From assembly GCA_028564705.1 (NCBI GenBank), contig JAPXFQ010002104.1, positions 434,001 to 498,000 of the forward strand: a stretch of DNA of 64,000 nucleotides. The letters run 5' to 3'. The translations under genes and the position numbers were made by a program. Shown piece after piece: positions 31,677 to 42,850 of the stretch. Source of the DNA: Apricaphanius iberus. Its lineage: Eukaryota; Chordata; Actinopteri; Cyprinodontiformes; Aphaniidae. The first letter of the stretch is position 1; each line of letters begins with the position of its first letter. The notes under the pieces were generated by a model. That model made no database searches. It saw nothing but the letters and a program-made list of their open reading frames with translations, and was not told the origin of the DNA.

Positions 31677-32729
31677 TAGATTTTAATGTCTGCCAACTGT
31701 TATTGTCAACTGTCAACTGTTATTAATTGAATAAAGATGCAATTTTCAACACCTGTTTATAAACTCCATTGCTTATTGTAATGAAACGGGAAACAGAGTA
31801 ATAATAGGCTAGGAATAGTTAATTGCAATTGTCCTCAGCAATTTTCATACCACACTCAAGTGTATGGTTATTGTCCCCGGCACTTAAAAAAACTAATAAA
31901 CTGACGCCCTTGCCCCACTGTAAGTAATGTTGATAAATGAGGGCCCTGAAGTTTCGGTCAGAAACCTGTTGTGTATTTCTGTTAATGGTATTTAGGATTA
32001 GAACAGGTCTGATAGGTGATATTTGTAGGCGGATAAGTGTTGATATCCTACACCGTTTTGTAACTTGATTGATTTGATCAAAATCCACTATTTAAATCTA
32101 TTGCCACTGATGCACTGATGTTACTTCCTAATCCTGTTATAATCACATACTGAATTCCTCATCTGTCAAGACAGTACAAATGAACACAAAAAAAAAATAC
32201 CCGTTAAAGATCAAAGTAAATACCAGTTTTATTCACCCCCCTCAAAAAAGTCTACAAAAGTGGAAAGCATATCATTATGTCTTAGTTTCTGTTTTTTTCT
32301 ATTTTATGATATTCCTGTCCAAAAATCACAACAAAAAGGCAAATAAAAGAAAGAAAGTAAAAATAAAAGAAATAATAAATATAGATATGAATCTCATATA
32401 GGGGGACCATAATTTAGGCCACATTGTCTGTAGTAAGAACATAGCCCAATTTTTCTTTAAGTTCAAATAATTGCAAAAAAGAAAAAGAAAGAAAGAAAGA
32501 AAATGTGTTACTTTGCTACTGTTTTTCTTAAAATCGATACTAATATCATATTAAAACTACTGTTTAAACAAACCGGATAGTTTAAGGTGATCAGTAGAGC
32601 AATATATCGCCATAATGCAACTGTTTTTACCATGTTATTACAAATATCTTTTGATTAAATGAATAAATTAACTATTAAGCTAAATTTATGGCAAATAGAG
32701 AAGCTGAAATAAGTAATGTACATCAGGTT
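31677..32729. other. Intergenic, AT-rich; short (GAAA)n
   Basis: No gene recognised. A GAAA-type microsatellite lies at about 32476-32503. Open frames are A/T-composition artefacts. Confidence 0.5.
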
Positions 32730-33089
32730 GACAATAACCCATGTGTTAGGCTAGATCATATATATAGAGGTTTGGCTTTTCCCATCATAAAATTGTCCTT
32801 CTCTGCATGGTTTAGAAATGACTTCTTTCATAAGTAGAATGCCCCTGCTTGTTACTGCCCCACATGTTCCTGGAATATTCAAATTATGACAAGTTAATAT
32901 CTAAAATCTATAACAGAACTGTGTTAGTAGAGCTCTGGTTTCCAAAAAGGAAGAACCCAATTCTATTGAGAACAATTTTAGGGGAAACAAGAAAAGGAGG
33001 AAGAAAAATCAGATGTAAATCTGAATTTATGCTTAGCTTTTAATCCTGATATTTGATACATGTTGCTTCTAAAATCATGCTTTTTAATG
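32730..33089 (+). promoter_or_regulatory. Duplicated lectin promoter and 5' UTR exon (copy C)
   Basis: It aligns along its length with 42290-42640 upstream of copy D: shared words include CTTTTCCCATCATAAA, AATATTCAAATTATG versus AATATCCAAATTATG, AAATCTATAACAGA and AATCAGATGTAA. It therefore carries the same putative promoter, first non-coding exon and donor (CAGAT|GTAA). A Tc1 transposon begins immediately after (33092) and no lectin coding exon follows, so this copy is a decapitated duplicate. Confidence 0.8.
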
Positions 33090-33091
33090 TA

Positions 33092-34845
33092 CAGTGGGCC
33101 AAAAACTATTAAGTCAGCCCCCAATTGTGCAAGTTCTCCCACTTGAAAGATCAGAGAGGCCTGACATTTTCATCATAGGTATAAATAAACTACGAGAGAC
33201 AAAATGAGAGGAAAAATCCAGAAAATCACATGGTCTGATTTTTAAATAATTTATTTGTAAATTAAGCTGGAAAATTACTATTTTGTTTAATAAAAAAATC
33301 ATCTCAATACTTTGTTACATACCCTTTGTTGGAAATGACAGAGGTCAAATGTTTTCACACAGTCAGTATGTTTACATGCAGCAAGATAAATTCACATTAT
33401 TACCTTAGTCCGACTGAAATCAGACTTTTAAAATGCATGTATACACCTTATTCCAGCTGGAGTCGAACCAAACTGGAGGTTCAGAAGCTCGGCTTCTCTA
33501 GCTAGATAATGCGATTGATAATCGGACTACTCCGGACTACTCCGTACTGCCGCACCCAACAACAGTGGTGTTATAAGAGGCATATGGTGTCTAAGAGAAA
33601 CGTAAGCGGCCAATCAGTGCATGTTTGGACTCACGAAAAGGTGATGGATTGTTACTGTGAGCATCATGCTTTGACTCAGTCTGCTTCACTCCCGCCAGCC
33701 TCAGTTTACTGCCTGAATGCAGCTGGAAGATAACCGCTATTAGGCTAACATATAGGGGCGCATGTCGCCATCTATTGTCGGGGAGTCGAAACTACTTGAT
33801 TTAATAATTTGATTTTCTGATGGACATGTAAACTGAGACTCGGATCGGTGCAGGGAGCCAGATGTGCGTCCAAATGTACTGACTGTTGCTGGTATTTTGG
33901 CCTATTCCTCTGATGTTTTTATACGGTCGCTGGGAAACATTAACTTTCAAATCTCTACAAAGATTTACCATGGGGTGGGGATCTGGAGACTGGCTAGGCA
34001 ACTCCAGGACCTTGAAATGCTTCTTACAGAGCCACTCGTAGTAGGTATTGTGCTCTTTAGATGAAACCCAGCATTCTTTCTCCTCCAAACACAACCAGAA
34101 GAGTTGTTACCAAAAATTTACATTTTGGCTTCATCTGACCACAGGTCTTTCTCCCAATCCTCTTCTGGATCATCCAAATGCTTTCTAGCAAACTTTAGAC
34201 AGGCCTGGACATGTACTGGCTTAAGGGGACACATCTGGAACTGCAGGATTTGAGCACCTGGCCGCATAGTATGCATTGATGGTAGCCTATGTTACTTTGG
34301 TCCTAGCTCTCTGCATGTCATTCACTACGTCTCCCAATGTGATTCTGGGATTTTTGCTCATCATTCTTATGATCTTCTTGACCCCACAGGGTGAGATCTT
34401 GTTTGGAGCCCAGTGATCTTGTATGTCTTCCATTTTCTAATAATTGCACCCACAGTTGATTTCTTTCACACCAAGCTGCTTACCTATTGCAGATTCAGTC
34501 TTACCAGCCTGTTGCAGGACTACAATTTTGTTTCTGGTGTCCTTTGACAACTCTTTGGTCTTGGCCATTGTGGAGTTTGGAGTGTGATTGTTTGAGGTTG
34601 CGGAAAGGTGTATTTTATACTGATAACAAATTAAAACAGTTGCTATTAATACAGGTAAACAAGTGGAGGACAGAGAAGCCACTTCAAGATGTTAGAAATC
34701 TGGCTTGTTTGTAGGTCAAAAAAAATACTTGTTTTTCACCATAATTTGAAAATATATATACGATTTTCTGGAATTTGTTTTTCATTTTTCTCTCATAGTT
34801 GAGCTATCCCTATGATAAAAAGTACAGCGTTCTCTCATGATTTAG
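33092..34845 (-). mobile_element. Tc1-like transposon relic carrying a MITE
   Basis: The left end at 33092 is a Tc1 terminal repeat next to TA (CAGTGGGCCAAAAACTATTA, then AGTCAGCCCCCAATTGTGCA). Transposase remains are on the - strand: start MAKTKELSKDTRNKIVVLQQ near 34570, and C-terminal pieces such as EWLCKKHF and LELPSQSPDPHP near 33990-34040, all badly frameshifted. The right terminal region (TTTTCTGGAATTTG, TCTCATAGTTGAG) is cut off at about 34845, where a LINE begins. The MITE at 33364-33837 interrupts it. Confidence 0.85.
33364..33837. mobile_element. MITE-like insert with GTTTACATG inverted ends
   Basis: Foreign sequence inside the Tc1 relic. The left end CAGTATGTTTACATGCA and right end CATGTAAACTGA are inverted copies apart from a 3-base indel, and the AATCGGACT/AGTCGAA-type inner sequence has no coding capacity. 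The junction with Tc1 on the right may lie up to about 40 bp further; no target duplication was defined. Confidence 0.6.
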
Positions 34846-34847
34846 AA

Positions 34848-37545
34848 CTAAGATGGCGGCGCGGATGGACGCCTCGGTACTTCGCTCCCCAGTACTTGTT
34901 ACAATTTTACTTTTTTGCGTAGTTTTCTGCACTCCCTCTGCTATTAAAATGAGCAGAGAGGCTATCTTACAAATAGGGCTATCCAGTGCCGGACTTTTTT
35001 CACCGGTTTTTAATCAACCAGACTGCTTTATGGAGATTCTGACTGGAGGAGCAGCAGCGCTCTGTGGATTTAGACGGAGAGACGCCGACGAGGGAAACGA
35101 GCTGGTGTGCTCGTTAAATTGCGACAGCGGGGATTACGCACCGCTCTCCCATCCATACACCTGGGGAACGTTCGCTCTCTGCCTAACAAAATGGATGAAT
35201 TGCTCCTTCTCCTATCCAAGAACTCCGACTTTCGTCATTCTGCCGCCTTTTGCTTCACTGAAACCTGGTCGAGTGAACACATCCCGGACAGCGCACTACA
35301 GCTGCCGCACTTCCAGCTGTTCCGAGCGGACCGCAGCGCGGAACTGTCTGGGAAGTCAAAGGGCGGAGGAACGTGTTTCTACATTAACGAAGGTTGGTGT
35401 ACAGATGTCACAGTGTAAAAGAAGACATGCAGCCCTCACCTAGAGTCTTTCTTCATAAACTGTAAACCATTTTATTCACCACGGGAGTTCGCCTCGTTTG
35501 TGCTGGTCGCTGTAAACATTCCACCGCAGGCGTGTGTAACGGAGGCGTTACATCACCTCGCCGACCAGATCACAGACGTGGAGAGAACTCACCCGGACTT
35601 TCTGCTAATCATTCTCAGGGATTTTAATAGAGCAAATCTCAAACTTGAACTGCCTAAATATAGACAACACGTGACGTGTCCCACCAGGGACATGAACACT
35701 TTAGACCACTGCTACACCACAATAAAGAATGCATATCGCTCTGTCCCCCGTGCTGCTTTGGGACTTTCTGACCACTGCCTGGTCCACCTCATCCCATCTT
35801 ACAAGCAGAAGCTGAAATCTGCTAAGCCTGTAGTAAGAACTGTGAAGAGATGGACAGATGAGTCAAAGATGCAGTTACAGGCCTGCTTTGACTGCACTGA
35901 TTGGAGCGTCTTTGAAGCAGCAGCCTCAGACCTGGACGAACTGACTGACACTGTGACATCTTACATCAGCTTTTGTGAGGACGTGTGTGCAGACCAAAAC
36001 CTTCTGCACGTTCAACAACAACAAACCATGGTTCACTGCAGAACTGAGACGGCTACGCCAGGACAAGGAGGAGGCCTACAGGAGTGGGGATCGGGACCTG
36101 TACAAGCAGGCCAGGAACAAGCTGACAAAGGAGATCAAGGCAGCAAAAAGGAACTACAGTGTAAAACTGAAGGAGCGTTTTTCTGCCAACGACTCTTCTG
36201 CAGTTTGGAATGGCCTGCAGACCATCACCAACTACAGCAGACCATCCCCCCACCCTGTGGGGAGCCCCCGCCTGGCTGAGGACCTCAATGACTTTTTCTC
36301 CAGGTTTGAAACAACCTTCACACCTTCCACCTCCCCCACCATCTCCATCACAAAAGGCCTAGCAATACCCCAAACCATCCCCATACCTGACCCCTTGCCT
36401 GCGCTGATGATCTGTGAACAGGATGTGCGCCAACTATTTCAGAGACAGAGGATTGAGAAGGCATCAGGTCCTGATGGAGTGTCTCCATCCTGTCTGAAAG
36501 TCTGTGCTGACCAGCTGGCTCCCATCTTCACTCAGATCTTCAATAACTCCCTGGAGCTGTGTGAGGTCCCCTCCTGCCTCAAACGCTCCACCATCATCCC
36601 GGTTCCCAAGAAGTCCCCTGTCACAGGATTAAATAACTACAGACCAGTCGCCCTGACATCTGTGGTCATGAAATCCTTTGAGCAACTGGTGCTGACCCAC
36701 CTGAAGGACATCACGGATCCCCTGCTGGACCCTCTGCAGTTCGCCTGTAGAGCAAACAGGTCAGTGGATGACGCAGTCAACATGGCTCTCCACTACATCC
36801 TGTACCACCTGGTCTCTGCAGGTACCTACGCTCGTGTCCTGTTTGTGGACTTCAGCTCTGCGTTTAACACCATCGTCCCAGAGCTCCTCCACCAAAAACT
36901 TTCCCAGCTCACCGTGCCTCCCTCCACCTGTCAGTGGATTACCAGTTTCCTGACTGACAGGAGGCAGCAGGTGAAACTGGGTAACTTCATATCCAGCACC
37001 CGGTCCATCAGCATCGGCGCCCCCCAGGGATGTGTTCTCTCCCCACTGCTCTTCTCCCTCTACATCACTGATTGCACGTCAAGAGACCTTTCTGTGAAAC
37101 TCCTGAAGTTTGCAGATGACACCACCGTAATTGGACTCATCCGTGACGGCGACGAGTCTGCATACAGAAGGGAGGTGGAACAGCTGGTCCTCTGGTGCAA
37201 TCAGAACCACCTGGAGCTAAACCCGCTCAAAACTGTGGAGATGACAGTGGACTTCAGGAAGAGACCCCCATCAACATCTCTCATAATCAGCAACAGGTCA
37301 GTCCCCACAGTGGAGTCTTTCAGGTTCCTAGGATCCACCATCACACGGGACCTGAAGTGGACCTCCCACATTGACTCTATAAGGAAGAAGGCCCAGCAAA
37401 GGCTGTACTTTCTGCATCAGCTCAGAAAGTTCAACCTGCCTCAGGAACTGCCGACCATATTCTACACAGCAATAGTCCAGTCTGTTCTGACCTCATCCAT
37501 CTCTGTCTGGTTCGGATCCGCCACCAGGCAAGACAAGGACAGACT
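34848..37545 (+). mobile_element. Jockey/CR1-group (Rex1-like) LINE, 3'-truncated
   Basis: It starts at the Tc1 junction with AAGATGGCGGCGCGG. An apurinic-type endonuclease is spread over several frames (VRSLPNKMDELLLL, CFTETW, GGGTCFYIN, LRDFNRANL, LGLSDHCL at 35107-35800). A 552-codon open frame at 35975-37633 holds the reverse transcriptase: VLFVDFSSAFNTI (motif A), GAPQGCVLSPLLF, LKFADDTTVIG (catalytic FADD), FLGSTITRDLKW, and the tail FYTAIVQSVLTSSISVWFGS. The element breaks off at about 37545 before its normal C-terminus, where an inverted RTE LINE begins. The long open RT suggests a fairly recent insertion. Confidence 0.88.
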
Positions 37546-39975
37546 GCGAACCGCTCCAACAAGAGCTGTAGATCACGTTCAGATGAAGCCAACAAGACCA
37601 CATCATCTGCGAAAAGCAGAGACCCGATCCTGAGGTCACCAAAACGGATCGCCTCAACACCTTGGCTGCGCCTAGAAATCCTGTCCATAAACATTATGAA
37701 CAGGACCGGTGAAAAAGGGCAACCTTGGCGGAGGTCCCACGCACCCTCCAGGACCCTGCCGAGGGTGTAGAGCTGGTCCAGTGTTCCATGGCCAGGACAA
37801 AAACCGCATTGTTCCTCCTGAATCCGAGGTTCGACTATCCATCGGACCCTCCTCTCCAGAACCCCCGAATAGACCTTACCAGGGAGGCTCAGAAGTGTGA
37901 TCCCCCTATAGTTGGAACATACTCTGTGGTCCCCCTTTTTAAAGAGGGGGACCACCACCCCGGTCTGCCAATCCAAGGGAACTGCCCCCAATGTCCACGC
38001 AATATTGCAGAGCCGCGTCAACCAACTCAGCCCTACAACATCCAGAGCCTTGAGGAACTCCGGCCGAATCTCATCCACCCCCGGTGCCTTGCCACTAAGG
38101 AGCTTTTTAACAACCTCAGTTACTTCAGCACCAGAGATTGGAGAGCCCGTCCCAGAGTCCTCAGAATCTGCTTCCAAACAGGAAGGCGTGTCGGTGGGAT
38201 TGAAGAGGTCTTCGAAGTATTCCATCCACCGACCCAAAACGTCCCGCGTTGAGGTCAGCAGCTCACCGCCCCCACTGTAAACAGTGTTGGTGGCAGACCG
38301 CTTCCCCCCCCTGAGATGCCGGATGGTGGACCAGAATCGCTTCGAAGCCATACGGAAGTCGTTCTCCATGGTCTCTCCAAACTCCTCCCACGCCCGAGTT
38401 TTTGCCTCAGCGACCATCCGAGCCGCACTCCGCTTGGCCTGCCGGTACCTATCAGCTGCTTCCGGAGTCCCACAGGCCAAAAAGGCCCGATAGGACTCCT
38501 TCTTCAGCTTGACAGCATCCCTCACCGCTGGTGTCCACCATCGGGTTCGAGGGTTGCCGCCGCAACAGGCACCGACTACCTTACGGCCACAACTACGGTC
38601 AGCCGCTTCGACAATGGAGGCACGGAACATGGCCCATTCAGACTCAATGTCCCCCGCCTCCCCCGGGACGTGTTTGAAGTTCTGCCGGAGGGAGAGTTGA
38701 AACCCCTTCTGACAGGAGACTCCGCCAGACGTTCCCAGCAGACCCTCACAACACGTTCGGGCCTGCCAGGTCTTTCCGGCATCCTCCCCCACCACCGGAG
38801 CCGACTCACCACCAGGTAGTGGTCGGTGGATAGCTCAGCCCCTCTCTTCATCCGAGTGTCCAAAACATGCGGCCGCAGGTCCGATGAAACGACAACCAGG
38901 TCGATCATCGAGCTGCGGCCTAGGGTGTCCTGGTGCCAAGTGCACACATGAACACCCTTATACTTGAACATGGTGTTTGTTATGGACAATCCATGATGAG
39001 CACAGAAGTCCAACAACAAAACACCGCTCGGGTTCAGATCTGGGGGCCATACCGCCCAAACACGCCTCTCCAGGTCTCACTGTCACTGCCCACGTGAGCG
39101 TTGAAATCCCCCAGCAGAATGAGGGAGTCCCCAGAAGGAGCACTCTCCAGCACCCCCTCCAAGGACTCCAAGAAGGGTGGGTAATCTGAACTACCGTTTG
39201 GTGCATAAGCACAAACAATAGTCAGAACCCGTCCCCCCACCCGCAGGCGGAGGGAGGCTACCCTCTCATTCACCGGGGTAAACCCCAACGTATAGGCGCC
39301 GAGATGGGGGGCAACAAGTATGCCCACCCCAGCTTGGCGCCTCTCACCGGGGGCAACGTCAGAGTGGAAGAGAGTCCAACCCCTCTCGAGGAGATGGGTT
39401 CCAGAGCCAGAGCCATGCGTCGAGGCAAGGCCGACGATGTCCAGTCGGAACCTTTCAACCTCGCACACCAGCTCCGGCTCCTTCCCCACCAGAGAGGTGA
39501 CGTTCCACTTCCCAAGAGCCAGCTTCTGCAGCCGAGGATCGGACCGCCAAGGTCCCCGCCTTCTGCCACCGCCTTCGGCCACCGCCCATCTTGCATTGCA
39601 CCCGACCCCTATGGCCCCTCCCACAGGTGGTGAGCTCATGGGAAGGGAGGCCCATGTTTCCTCTTCGGGCTAAGCCCGGCCGGGCCCCATAGGTAAAGGC
39701 CCGGCCACCAGGCGCTCGCCAACGTGCCCCACCTCCAGTCCTGGTGAGAAGAGTGGGGCCCCGGTGACCCGCGTCCGGGCGAGGGAACACTTGGTCCAAC
39801 GCTGTCATTCATCATAGGGGTTTTTGGGCTGCACTTTGTCTGATCCCTCATCTAGGACCAGTTTGCCATGGGTGACCCTACCAGGGGCATAAAGCCCCAG
39901 ACAACATAGCTCCTAGGATCATTGGGACACTCAAACCCCTCCACCGCGGTAAGGTGGTAGCCCAAGGAGGGGATA
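37546..39975 (-). mobile_element. RTE-clade (Rex3-like) LINE, 3'-truncated, internal RT deletion
   Basis: Read on the - strand from about 39975. The 5' region begins with a GGTAGGGTCACCCATGG-type segment. Endonuclease pieces follow: [33 protein letters not shown] (39639-39034) and SSMIDLVVVSSDLRPHVLDT, STDHYLVV (39019-38576). A long frame then runs 38795-37546 with FKKGDHRVCSNYRGITLLSL, EEQCGFCPGHGTLDQLY, LRQGCPFSPVLF and LLFADDVVLLASS. Between GAWD and LRQGC (near 37740) about 60-70 residues, including the motif A aspartate, are missing. The 3' end is lost at the junction with the jockey-like LINE. Confidence 0.85.
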
Positions 39976-42299
39976 ACATTTATTTTTGTTTTTAATTATG
40001 AAAAGGACAGGCAAGGCATTGTGTATGCCAGTGGTTAACACATTTTCTTTTACTGGGCCCCCCTTTGGTTTATAGGGCAATATTCATGACCCCCACCCCC
40101 GCCATACCTTCTAGGTTAATTATTTTAAGTTTACCTTTTTTTATTATTGAGCATCGATGTCAAACATTGCTTTTATTGTTTTATTTCTAAATAATCTTGT
40201 TTTGCAAAACTGAGCGCTTCAATTATCACAGCTTTTCAGTACCCGCTGTGATTTCACTCTATTAGACAAGTGTAAATGGATTTGTGCCAGACATCTATGA
40301 ATTTGGTTTCAGAAAAAATAAATCACTGTACGCAAGTGTTATAAAAAAGCCTGTTACACTAAAATGTTCATGTACGAACCCTTCCTTCAAAAGATGTGGC
40401 TATTATTTCGCAGTTTAAAGACCCAGGACAGCGTCTTCCCACCTGACATTAGGACATCACGACACAGAGCTGCAGTCATTGACATATGGCCCATTTCCTC
40501 GCATAGTACCGCAAAAACCCTTTGACGGATTGTGGTTTAAAGTTGTTGCGTGTGCCGAAAATATCGATCTATAAGCCACATTATTAGATCTGGACTCAGT
40601 TTAGACCCCACACATGCGCTTAACGCAGCATTTTGTGCCTGTTCTGTCCAGAGCCGCCCTACATGTTAAGGCACATTGCAGAAATGCTCTGATAGAATTA
40701 ACCAAGTACTTTTTCTATATTTGACGATGTTTTTCAGAATGATGATGGAAAAATCTGAAGGATGTCCTTCATTTTGGCAGATTATGATTCTCTACCCCAA
40801 TCACTTCATTCACACATTTTACACAAGGAGTACGGGAAACTGAATCAATCAAAAAAAAAAAAAAAGATTCCAGTGAGAGATTCTGAGCACAATCTGAGAC
40901 CCAGACCCTGTAAGTGTCTTACATTTTGCTAAACGACAGGTTTAGCGACTGACAGTTGCAGCTTGGTAGAGACCTGCTCCAAAGAGCCCCTTGTTGTGCC
41001 AACCACCGGTGCTTTCTGCTGCATTTCTCCCGCTAAAGCCAGTCTGTACGTTGCAGGACAGAACACGACTCCTTAAGAGAGTATTTCCGACTTCTGATCA
41101 GTATCATAGAAATGTTCCCTTATTTCCAAACATTGGGTGAAGTGCCACTTATTTCCAGGAGCAGGATGCGAGACTGTGCATTGCAGTCACAGGAGAACTA
41201 TGTATAGGCTATTTTAAGCGCATCGTTTCAGTGTGTAGGCCTATATGCATTTCTCTGTTCAGCTTGTACGTAATTAATATAATCTAAAATTAAAAACAAA
41301 ATTCTATTAAATATATTATTTTAAAAATCAACTTGTATTAATATATTTTTTTTACCCCCACAAAAACATCTAGCACGGACTCTGCATTACTGAAGAGAGG
41401 AATAATGGTAGTTTGCTGCTGCTGCTGTCAGTCATTGCTGGAATCATGTGTCGATTTATTCCTGTAGAACTGGGTGAGGCGTTATACTCTGTGTCACTCG
41501 GTTTGAAATGTTTTTTGAGCTCATTTGAAGATTTGCAGATGTTTGATGTAACAAAACCAAAAACAAGATACAATTCATCATATTTTTCTACTGCTTGACT
41601 TGGAATTAAGTTAGCTTAGAAGCAGGTTTGGTGATTCTTCTATGTTCTCCTTTGCATTCACACAGGAGCTTTGTCAAATATCTAGAGCAGTTTCCAAGCA
41701 TTCATTCTGCCGCGCCAACAGTTGTTGAACATTATGAGGACAAGCAAAATGTCCTCACAACTGCGTCCACACAATGCGGTGGTCTTAAAAAGATTGGTCC
41801 TCACACTGATATCAATACACACACAAACACACACACACACGCACACCCAAACACACACACACACACAAACACACAGGGGCAATTTAGAGAGACAGATTAA
41901 CCTAAGAGTCATATTTCTTGAACTGTAGGAGGAAATCAGACTACCTGGAAAACCCACACATGCACAAGGGCAACATGCAAACTCTATGCAAAAAATAAAT
42001 AACCCCCCCCCAAAAAAATTTTAAAAAATATTGGGGTATTTGAACCAGGGCTTTCTTGCACGGAAACAGTGTTACAGACTGCTACCAACTATGCCATTGT
42101 GCAGCCCTTGAATAGAAAATTTGACCAAAAAATATTTTATTGCAAAATGTTTTTGTTTTTTTACGGAATTGATGATTTGAGTGTTGTTATACGATTTTCT
42201 GTGGGTATAACTTCTTAAAAAAGGGATAAAAAATAATACTGTTGAAGGCAGATACAGAAACTGGAATAAGTATATATATATATATATATATTTATATAT
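39976..42299. other. Intergenic; possible hAT relic and microsatellites
   Basis: CAGTGGTTAACACATTTTC near 40030 followed by GGGCCCCCCTTTGG resembles the end of a fish hAT element, but its partner was not found. A CA microsatellite lies at 41817-41875 and a TA repeat at about 42270-42292. No coding region was recognised. Confidence 0.4.
41817..41875. repeat. (CA)n microsatellite
   Basis: Interrupted CA repeat upstream of lectin copy D. Confidence 0.93.
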
Positions 42300-42563
42300 C
42301 AGTGAGACAATAACCCAAGTTCGGTTTTTCCCATCATAAACTTACCCTTCTCTGCGTGGTTTATACATGACTCCTTTAATAAGCAGAATGCCCCGCTTGA
42401 CCCTGCCCCACCTGTTGTTTGAATATCCAAATTATGGCCAGGTAATATGCTAAATCTATAACAGAGCTGTGTCAGTACAGCTCTGGTTGCCACAAAGGAA
42501 AAACTTAATTCTACTGAGAACAGCTTTAGGAGAAGCAAGAAGGGGAGGAAGAAGAATCAGATG
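42300..42563 (+). promoter_or_regulatory. Promoter and non-coding first exon of lectin copy D
   Basis: This block is conserved with 32730-33089 (copy C), which argues for function before duplication. CTATAAC near 42455 in the conserved AAATCTATAACAGAG word may be the TATA element. The purine-rich segment after it ends in CAGAT|GTAAGTCT, a strong donor. The next exon starts after CCAACAG at about 42810 and carries the ATG at 42851. Confidence 0.55.
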
Positions 42564-42850
42564 TAAGTCTCTGAATTTGATTACCTTTTAATCCTGACAC
42601 ATTTTACTTCTAAAATCATGTTTTGTTATGTATGACATTGGATATATTTTTATTTGTAAGTAAAGCAAAGGCTAGACAGAGTATATTCCGTTTCTTGTCT
42701 GCCTTCAGCTCCTCTGCTCTCCCAGCATTGTTTCTCTGTCCGATGCAGGGAGAGCTGCGGGTTTTCACACCTTGAGCTGAAGTGTTCAAATGTCTTCTTT
42801 ATCCAACAGAGACAAACTGTTGGAGGGAAATAAGTTGTCTGACAGCAAAG

